Source: Megaustenia siamemsis
Taxonomy: Eukaryota > Mollusca > Gastropoda > Stylommatophora > Ariophantidae
Length of the DNA stretch: 64,000 nt
Assembly (NCBI GenBank): GCA_032433765.1
Contig: JAVIAB010000073.1
Span: forward strand, 54,473,787-54,537,786
Direction of reading: 5' to 3'
Position 1 is the stretch's first letter. Each line of letters begins with the position of its first letter. The position numbers and the translations under genes were made by a program. Below are positions 57,149 through 64,000 of this stretch, piece by piece. The notes beneath the pieces are model-generated. The model worked only from the letters and a program-made list of their open reading frames with translations. It made no database searches and was not told where the DNA came from.

Positions 57149-57655
57149 ACAATCTACATACACTCATCACGACACACTAGACAGAACCTACATTCAGCCA
57201 TCCCGACATACTAGCCAATCTACATTCATCCATCCCGACACATTAGACAACATACATATAACCATCATGCGACACTAGACAACCTACATACAACCATTCC
57301 GACACACTAGACAATCTACATACAGGCATCATGGCACAGTCGACAACCTACATTCATCCATCATGGCACAGTCGACAACCTACATTCATCCATCATGGCA
57401 CAGTCGACAACCTACATTCATCCATCATGGCACAGTCGACAACCTACATTCATCCATCATGGCACAGTCGACAACCTACATTCATCCATCATGGCAGAGT
57501 CGACAACCTACATTCATCCATCATGGCACAGTCGACAACCTACATTCATCCATCATGGCACAGTCGACAACCTACATTCATCCATCATGGCACAGTCGAC
57601 AACCTACATTCATCCATCATGGCACAGTCGACAACCTACATTCATCCATCATGCG
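57110..57655. repeat. Outer 32-bp minisatellite in the right arm
   Basis: Mirror of 48,708-49,260. The first units are diverse and lie within or beside the zinc-finger frame; the last 10 are almost identical copies of CAGTCGACAACCTACATTCA plus TCCATCATGGCA. Confidence 0.95.
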
Positions 57656-57659
57656 TGAC

Positions 57660-58575
57660 CACCTCCCCTTTAGCAATTTAACAGTATCATGTATTACTTC
57701 TTGTAAATAAACTACTTTGTTTCTTATGTATTATTCTTGTCTATAATGTACAATAGTTAAAGACTATATTATTGTCTACCCCTGTGTTATCTATTGTGGG
57801 ATATATACGAATAAAACAATAAATAAATAACTTGTCACTGTTAATTACCCCCAAGTGTCTCACATTAAAACATCGGTATCGTAAAATTCCCCTGTTAAAT
57901 GACTCTCCTGATGAACACTTACCGGCTACGGCGATAAATTTATTAGTGTGCTCAAGGGTAATCCTTTGATGTAAACGCGGTCCGTCTAACGGGAACTCTT
58001 TGATCTTGCGGCCCCTCGCTGCGCGTCTTCGCGGCTGCGCGTCTACCGGGAACTCTTTGATCTCGCTTAATTAACGCGGTGTTTCGCGTTTGCCGTGTAG
58101 TTACTTCGTTAACGTAGCGTCGTGTAGCATGTGTAACGGCCTAAGCTGTTGCCTTTAATTCTAAAGGAAGTTTTTAAAACTTATCTTGAATAGAACTGTT
58201 TTGGAAGTCATTGTGTTTTTATTGCCTGAGAGTATAAAGAAAGAATAGATTTATGAAAGTTACGGCACCATTGAAAGTACAAAGAATATAATAGATTTAT
58301 GATACCACCACCCCTTCACCACCCCTTCACCACCCCTTCACCACCGCCGCGGGAGGTCACCACAACACCACCACGAGAGGTCAACGAGAGGTCACCCGAG
58401 AGGTCACCGGAACAAAAATGGGCGGGTAGACTCTCATATAAGGAAAAAACGGTAGACTCTCATATAAGGAAAAACGGCACCAAAAATTGTGCCTCGATCT
58501 GCGTGTAGACTATTTATATAAGGATTTATGTGCCTTCAAAGGCACTTTTGTTGCCTATATCACTGGATATATACT
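57660..58575. other. Outer end of the right arm: candidate terminal control region
   Basis: No long gene-like frame. It holds a GC-rich island (58,000-58,130, with CGCTGCGCGTCTTCGCGGCTG-like sequence and two copies of GGGAACTCTTTGATC), ACCACCCCTTCACC repeats (58,303-58,345), GAGAGGTCACC repeats, and two TAGACTCTCATATAAGGAAAA units at about 58,425 and 58,452. Its mirror is 47,800-48,705. This layout would suit a replication or promoter region, which is inference. Confidence 0.4.
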
Positions 58576-58578
58576 ACT

Positions 58579-58960
58579 CAGGATGCAATCACTAACATAG
58601 AATTATAGAAATGTACCAGTCAAATACCCGTGGATAAAGAGATACGGCGAAGACGATGGCGCTGGATAGTACACATACTGCGGAAGCAAACTGAGAGTAT
58701 TACACAGCAGGCCCTGTTTTGGAATCCCCAGGGAAAAAGATAAAGTGGAAGATTAATGAATTCTTGGAGAAAACAGATGGAAGCAGAGATGAAGATGATG
58801 GGGAAGACATGGAACGATCTTAAAAGAATGAAAAAATGAAAGAAAGAAAAAAAAAGAAAGTCCTGGAAAGTGTTTGTTGAAGACTTATGCTCCACAGGGA
58901 GCTGAAAGGTAGGAGAAGAGAAAGGGAAAGAAGAAGAAGAGAAGAAGAAGCTGAATAATG
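58579..58960 (+). pseudogene. RTE-like retrotransposon, 3' portion split by the Polinton-like element
   Basis: After the second CAGGAT, the plus strand continues [34 protein letters not shown] and [11 protein letters not shown], the end of the same ORF2 that stops at 47,795. It ends with an AAGAAG-rich tail near 58,925-58,950. Confidence 0.9.
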
Positions 58961-59099
58961 TGTTGATATATTCTGGATGAGAGTGCTTAGTGGCAAAATT
59001 GAAGATATTCCGGGTTCTGTAACGAGTGAGACACACTTTACTAACAGTCATAAATGGCATGCCTGGAATATTAGTCGCTGACCATATGATAACCAACTT

Positions 59100-59815
59100 G
59101 AAGTATGTGCCGATGATATGAGCTTAATTTCCAAGAGTATAACTCCTGATTTATTGACATGATAGTGACGGACAGTCAAATTAAGGGTCTTAGCCTCAAC
59201 AGTAAAACGGCAGATGAAATGGTCGCAGCAAAGGAAAAGACTTGCTCGATATCGATATGTTCAACTGAAGTAAATTGGGCAATATTAAAATAAATTAATA
59301 AATCACGTGTTGAATGTCACTGTGCAACAGAGCCGGAATGCAGAATAGATAAGGAAAAGGCTATTTTCCAAGGAGTGAAAAGAAATCATGAAACTAATTT
59401 AAAGACAATTGAAATAAGAAAAATAGTTCTTCAACGTTATGTAGGACACTATTTGACATATTGGAGTGAATCATGGACAATCAAAACAACATGCAGGAAA
59501 ATCGTTGTGGGCCAAATAAATGTGGTTACAGACAATACCATGGCCATCTACAAGAGTAATGAGAACGTTCTGAAAGGGATCAAAGCAGAATGAAAGTTTA
59601 TTATCAATGATAAGAGAAAGCACTTATCACGTTTTGAACATGTAATGAGAAGGAAATATCCACAATACATTGTGACAGTTGAAACAGATGGAAGTAAGAA
59701 ACGCTGGAGGAAACAGAGAGACGACGATATACCGAATAATGTAGGAGTGGTTAGTTTTGTTAGGAAATAAACAGCAGAAATGATAAAACTCTAGAGGTGG
59801 AAAGTTATGGAGAGA
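59100..59815 (+). pseudogene. RTE-like RT remnant, heavily decayed
   Basis: Recognisable are ADDMSLIS near 59,112, GLSLNSKTADEMVAAKEK, YLTYWSESWTIK and NENVLKGIKAE, matching the 3.4-4.2 kb copy in order. Frameshifts and stops are frequent. Confidence 0.75.
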
Positions 59816-59988
59816 CTTCCACTTACGCTAACGCCTACAGTACTTGAAGATGCTAAAAATCTGTATTTTCATGTCATTTTTTTTCTCTTTAGATCTGTTT
59901 TTGTATGTTTCATGTTGATAAATGTTATTATAATCTTACATGCTGATAAAATGTTGCAAAGTATATTTGTTATTGGATTCGCCCTTAC

Positions 59989-60073
59989 CACAATCTCCAA
60001 CGTTGTAGCAATCTCCTGAAGACATACATTTTGGCATGTCATAAGCAAGGCAGGCTTTTCCATCGCGGCATTT
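59989..60073 (-). CDS. Cysteine-rich exon of the WAP-antistasin gene
   Basis: The minus strand has acceptor TTTTAATGTTCGTTCAG, then 85 nt, then donor GTAAGG. It reads KCRDGKACLAYDMPKCMSSG and DCYNVGDC: 28 codons in phase 0, leaving one base (phase 1). Five cysteines are spaced x5, x7, x5 and x5. It could be the N-terminal half of an antistasin-type domain whose C-terminal half is an A exon, which would make a complete domain after splicing. Its exit phase fits the A exons and its entry phase fits the WAP exon. Confidence 0.65.
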
Positions 60074-60299
60074 CTGAACGAACATTAAAACAAACTGCAT
60101 TATAATGATGAACATTCTCATACATTTTCATTAGTAACATCATGGATTATAAACGTAGTTATCATCATCTTGTGATATCTCTGCTGGGAATGTTGATAAA
60201 CCTGGAGCATCCATTTTCACTATGTTTCTTGTCTTGACTGATGACGCGGTGATATGTTTTTCTACCCATCTCTTGATGTTATCATTTCCCTTTGTCAGG

Positions 60300-60640
60300 C
60301 AAGGCAACAGACAGCAACAAATCTAGAGGCTGTCACAGACTCACATCTGATGACTTGCGTGAGGAACGATGAACCAGAAGCATCCAGACCCTACTTCATG
60401 TCTCCGCGGTGCCTCTAGAAACAGACTAATCAATCAGGTCTGGCCAAAGCGAATATTGATCAAAGAGGTAAGGCAACACACAACTCAAAAAAACATGCCA
60501 CGCTGAAGCCGGATGTGTTGGGTCGAAAGGCGCAAGTATCACAATTCTACTACAAATCTCACTACAACTAACCTCAACTAACTCGTCCACGCCCACTTAA
60601 ACACTTCATAAGGACGGACGGCGAGGGAGTAAATCATTTC
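60300..60640 (+). repeat. Dispersed repeat of unknown family, copy 2
   Basis: Diverged relative of 27,590-27,850 (see there), with an additional internal stretch near 60,490-60,535. Confidence 0.55.
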
Positions 60641-60644
60641 CTTT

Positions 60645-61015
60645 AGCAGTGAATTTTGTATTGAATTATTTTTATCTTCTACTTCGTCTTCTTCCTCTTC
60701 ATTTTCATCATGATCACATGGTCATAGAAGTCGTTGGAGTAACACTGACAAACACAGTCGACCTTCTCCGTTTAAGTTTTAGATGATACAAATTATTTTT
60801 TAATCTCCTTCTATACAGCTTGTTTTGGTAAATGTATATCCAACATGAAAGAGTTTATTTCTATGAAACGTATCAATAAAAAAATGTCAAAACTGTGGGT
60901 ATTGAAATCTAAAGGTTGTATATTTTTTCAGTTGAAATAAAAATGGCAGGTTTTGATGATTATATTCACTACATGACAGCCGATGGAAATGATAAATGTT
61001 GCTTCAAGTCCTACG
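60645..61015. other. No firm gene
   Basis: The plus frame from 60,949 (MAGFDDYIHYMTADGND, then KCCFKSYVYT) follows a TATTTTTTCAG acceptor-like site and carries two adjacent cysteines. It is short, has no partner exon, and runs into the minisatellite, so I do not call it. Confidence 0.25.
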
Positions 61016-61019
61016 TGTA

Positions 61020-62205
61020 CACGATCATTGTCACTTCACCTCACATAAACGATCATTGTCACTTCACCTCACATAAACGATCATTGTCACTTTACCTCAC
61101 ATAAACGATCATTGTCACTTTACCTCACATAAACGATGATTGTCACTTTACCTCACATAAACGATCATTGTCACTTCACCTCACATAAATGATCATTGTC
61201 ACTTTACCTCACATAAACGATCATTGTCACTTCACCTCACATAAACGATCATTGTCACTTTATCTCACATAAACGATCATTGTCACTTCACCTCACATAA
61301 ACGATCATTGTCACTTCACCTCACATAAACGATCATTGTCACTTTACCTCACATACATGATCATTGTCACTTCACCTCACATAAACGATCATTGTCACTT
61401 TACCTCACATAAACGATCATTGTCACTTCACCTCACATAAACGATCATTGTCACTTTACCTCACATAAACGATCATTGTCACTTTACCTCACATACATGA
61501 TCATTGTCACTTCACCTCACATAAACGATCATTGTCACTTTACCTCACATAAACGATCATTATCACTTTACCTCACATAAACGATCATTGTCACTTCACC
61601 TCACATAAACGATCATTGTCACTTTACCTCACATAAACGATCATTGTCACTTTTCCTCACATACATTATCATTGTCACTTCACCTCACATAAACGATCAT
61701 TGTCACTTTACCTCACATAAACGATCATTGCCACTTTACCTCACATAAACGATCATTGTCACTTTACCTCACATACATGATCATTGTCACTTCACCTCAC
61801 ATAAACGATCATTGTCACTTTACCTCACATAAACGATCATTGTCACTTTACCTCACATAAACGATCATTGTCACTTCACCTCACATAAACGATCATTGTC
61901 ACTTTACCTCACATAAACGATCATTGTCACTTTACCTCACATAAACGATCATTGTCACTTTACCTCACATAAACGATCATTGTCACTTCACCTCACATAA
62001 ACGATCATTGTCACTTTACCTCACATAAACGATCATTGTCACTTTACCTCACATAAACGATCATTGTCACTTTACCTCACATACATGATCATTGTCACTT
62101 TACCTCACATACATGATCATTGTCACTTCACCTCACATAAACGATCATTGTCACTTCACCTCACATAAACGATCATTGTCACTTTACCTCACATAAATGA
62201 TTTAA
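61020..62205. repeat. 28-bp minisatellite, about 42 units, abutting the WAP exon
   Basis: ACATAAACGATCATTGTCAC followed by TTCACCTC or TTTACCTC repeats every 28 bp with rare variants (ACATACATGATC). Read on the minus strand every unit contains TGTGAGGTAAAGTGAC or TGTGAGGTGAAGTGAC, i.e. a 5' splice-site-like AG-GTAAAG. The array lies immediately downstream, in transcript sense, of the WAP exon. Confidence 0.97.
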
Positions 62206-62357
62206 ATGATTCATTGGGTTGAAACACGACTTCCTGCAAACCCATTGACAACATTTTTCCCTGTTTCTGCAGTCTCCATCTTGTAAACAAGTATCAGCAC
62301 AGAAAAACGCATCGAAGTCTGGAATCGACGGGCATGGTCCAGGTTTAATAATCTTGG
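62188..62357 (-). CDS. WAP (four-disulfide core) domain exon
   Basis: The minus strand has acceptor TTGTTCTTTAACAG, then 170 nt (two bases plus 56 codons). The peptide has KPGPCPSIPDFDAFFC, ADTCLQDGDCRNREKCC and QWVCRKSCFNP: all 8 cysteines in WAP order, including the KPGxCP start, DxxC, KCC and final CxxP. WAP domains are secreted protease inhibitors or antimicrobial modules. The donor I propose is GAG-GTAAAG at 62,188/62,187, inside the first minisatellite unit, which leaves phase 0 as the next exon needs. Without that splice the frame would end within three codons (EVK then TGA), so this could instead be the last coding exon. Signal peptide and 5' exons lie beyond or were not found. Confidence 0.82.
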
Positions 62358-62489
62358 CTGTTAAAGAACAAAAATTTCATTGTTCATAGATTTAAAAAAA
62401 ATATATAAATATCTGTGTAAATATATTTGTGTAAATAATATTAATCAAATAATAATAATAAATGCAATTATGTAACAAAAATTGAAATG

Positions 62490-62920
62490 TATTCATCGTC
62501 ATGTCCCATACCAGTTGGCATAGGCGATCACAATTCCATAATTCTCTGTCTTCAGTGGATTGTATCAATTCTGCTGTTGATTGTTTACCGTGCCACGACA
62601 CTTAACTATATCGTATCTTTTCTCTTTGTCGTCCGCCGTATCTCCTTCTTTGTATTTTGCCAGTTGTTGCTAAGTATTTCAACTTTCCACTTCTTATGAT
62701 ATGTCCGAAAAATGTCGATTCCTTCATTCTGAATTGTTTAGGTGCTCTCTTTATGCATTGGCTTTATTGAGACTTTCGTCTTTGATCTTTTTGGCTGTCC
62801 AGAGAACTCAGAACGTTATTCTGAGCAACCCTCAAATCCCTACGTCCCTATGTCCCTCAAATCGTCATTTCATTTGTTTGTCAACTGTAAGTGTTTTAAA
62901 GCAAGAAAATTACAGAAGCA
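62490..62920 (-). mobile_element. RTE-like 3' fragment
   Basis: The minus strand shows SWHGKQSTAELIQSTEDREL, then upstream a decayed FFGHI, KLKYLATTGK region and a NIRQMK-type block. It ends near the GATGA-like tail at 62,497 and is related to the 18.57-kb copy. Confidence 0.75.
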
Positions 62921-62929
62921 TTGCTAAAA

Positions 62930-63680
62930 AAAAAAAAAAAACTAGTTGGAGTTATGATGTGTACAGTAAATAGGATATAATCATATACGTGTTTTTTTTT
63001 TTTTGTGGTAAACAATACATACTGCAGCCGTTTTGGTAAAACTAATAAAAGTCATGAAAGAGATGAAGAACTGCAAAATACCCTATGATAGATATCAATA
63101 TCAACAAAATGTTGATTATGTTTTTATACATTTTTACAAAAAGGTCGCTGATAAACATAGATTTTCTACGAAAAGAATTTACACAAATCACAACATTATC
63201 AACAGTATGGTTCCGCTAAGCAACAAAATCAATCAGGGTTGTTTGATGTTGACTATAACTATTTTGTTTAAGAGGATCAATGGATCAAGAACTCACATAC
63301 GCTGTCATATCAGGGGCGCAACGAAACATCTCCGTTTATATAATGATATAGATGGCCATGTAGAAAGCAAACACAACTAGTACACCTAATCTGACTTTTC
63401 ATATTGTATCGATATAAATGACTTTGAGATAAAATCAGAAACGATAATTTAATGACCAAGAATCGGAAAAGCACGAAGACAAGGATAAATAATAATTTGA
63501 TAACATTCACGACGAGCAGCTGCAAGTAGAGAGTAAAAGAGAAAACTGGTTATAGTCACATGAGTTGTTTCGACGATCGTAAATAATACCAGGTAAATAA
63601 CAACTAATGATATATTTTTTTTATTGAGGTATATGTTATATTGGTTGACAATACCCCAGTATTATATATTACATCATATG
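62930..63680. other. Possible retroelement debris, no firm gene
   Basis: The plus frame near 63,155-63,380 (DKHRFSTKRIYTNHN; LSNKINQGCLMLTITILFKR) has a faint RT motif B look (KINQGCLM) but is too degraded to place. Confidence 0.3.
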
Positions 63681-63689
63681 TTACATTAA

Positions 63690-63953
63690 CTCTTTCAGTA
63701 CGGAAGATTAGTGTCGAAGCAAGGGAAGAGATTTCAGAGACAGTTTTTGTCATGCTTTTACGAAAATCAATCTACATATTTATATTTATCTAAAATATAA
63801 CATATTATATGTTAATTTGTAGATAATTGAAAAAAGGTATTAGATTTCACCACTATCAAGATGATACAAGACATGTGAAAAGAATAGGTTTGATGGCGTT
63901 CACACTAATCAAATTGAGAGTGGCGGACTATGCGGCGAAACGTGCAGAAAGAG
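63690..63953. mobile_element. TTAA-flanked MITE (piggyBac-like ends), 264 bp
   Basis: TTAA at 63,686-63,689 and 63,954-63,957 flank imperfect inverted ends: CTCTTTCAGTACG on the left and, in complement, CTCTTTCTGCACG on the right. TTAA duplications and CYCTTT-type ends are typical of piggyBac-derived MITEs. No coding capacity. Confidence 0.8.
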
Positions 63954-64000
63954 TTAATAACTTGTGTATGATGACTTTTAAAAACAAAGCTAATAGTATG

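Larger units (their letters stand above)
47796..58578. mobile_element. Palindromic Polinton/Maverick-like element, 10.78 kb
   Basis: The left end starts AGTAGTATATATCCAGTGAT, and the right end is its exact reverse complement. A 6-bp duplication CAGGAT lies at 47,790-47,795 and 58,579-58,584. Removing the element and one copy of CAGGAT restores the RTE sequence nearly as in the uninterrupted copies at 38.3 and 41.3 kb. The arms (47,796-52,765 and 53,598-58,578) are inverted copies with very few differences. 6-bp duplications, AG/CT termini and long inverted repeats are features of Polintons, but a Polinton of 15-20 kb should encode POLB, integrase, ATPase and capsid proteins, none of which I can see. 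I call it a non-autonomous foldback relative; the class is inference from its ends. Confidence 0.8.
53598..58578. repeat. Right terminal inverted repeat arm, about 4.98 kb
   Basis: Mirror image of 47,796-52,765. Noted differences are isolated substitutions and small indels, for example a G to T that creates a stop in the small acidic gene at 54,883 and slightly different array lengths. Confidence 0.93.

Noticed and set aside
47796..58578. Palindrome as a pure assembly artefact (fold-back read)
   Set aside because: An artefact would not begin and end exactly at a 6-bp duplication that splits an RTE sequence, nor have a distinct 832-bp centre and arm-specific substitutions. I keep some doubt because long palindromes are hard to assemble.
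60916..61104. Plus-strand exon with a CC pair after an acceptor-like site
   Set aside because: Short, no partner exon, runs into the minisatellite and opposes the WAP gene strand.
61020..62205. CRISPR array
   Set aside because: The 28-bp units are contiguous with no spacers, and the context is eukaryotic with splice sites.

Overview
This is a repeat-rich, AT-rich stretch of an animal nuclear genome. The introns with GT/AG borders, the WAP and antistasin-type cysteine-rich exons, and the mixture of RTE-like and RNase H-bearing non-LTR retrotransposons, tRNA-derived SINEs, a hAT transposon, a Polinton-like element and many minisatellites suggest an invertebrate, perhaps a lophotrochozoan such as a mollusc. 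The taxon is inference and I hold it weakly. I see no prokaryotic operon, rRNA, functional tRNA or CRISPR array.

Host gene. The only convincing host gene lies on the minus strand from about 62.36 kb down to 32.16 kb, and its 5' end is outside the window. Exons found by reading splice borders and phase are: a complete 8-cysteine WAP domain (62,188-62,357), a 28-codon Cys-rich exon (59,989-60,073), four near-identical 90-nt antistasin-like exons (45.8, 43.7, 40.7 and 37.9 kb), two 89-nt frameshifted relatives (43.0 and 40.0 kb), and a terminal exon with the stop codon (32,164-32,261). The phases chain without conflict (1-0, 0-1, 1-1 repeated, 1-stop). The product would be a secreted-type, cysteine-rich, probable protease inhibitor. 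The antistasin exons sit in a tandem segmental duplication with a period of about 2.86-3.06 kb (36.9-43.9 kb, with a further partial unit at 45.7-46.0 kb).

Polinton-like palindrome. An intron of this gene, between the exons at 60.0 and 45.9 kb, holds a 10.78-kb element (47,796-58,578). It is almost entirely two arms of about 4.97 kb in inverted orientation around an 832-bp centre. It is flanked by an exact 6-bp duplication (CAGGAT) and has AG/CT termini, as expected of Polinton/Maverick elements. Each arm carries a small acidic-tailed Cys/His protein gene, two C2H2 zinc-finger remnants, and 32-bp minisatellites that seem to grow out of the zinc-finger coding end. The element landed inside an RTE-like retrotransposon, so host gene, RTE and Polinton-like element are nested.

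Other layout. 0-5 kb: I-like endonuclease ORF (minus), an I-like 3' end (plus) and an RTE-like copy. 5.5-8.2 kb: a 16-bp to 32-bp minisatellite. 8-22 kb: retroelement fragments, SINEs and several minisatellites, including an I-like copy split by an RTE insertion. 22.25-25.24 kb: a hAT transposon with one frameshift, itself inside an RTE copy. 26-32 kb: SINE, a palindromic 46-bp minisatellite and RNase H remnants. 34.5-36.6 kb: SINE and an I-like copy. 61.0-62.2 kb: a 28-bp minisatellite abutting the WAP exon, whose first unit supplies the putative splice donor. 63.69-63.95 kb: a TTAA-flanked MITE.
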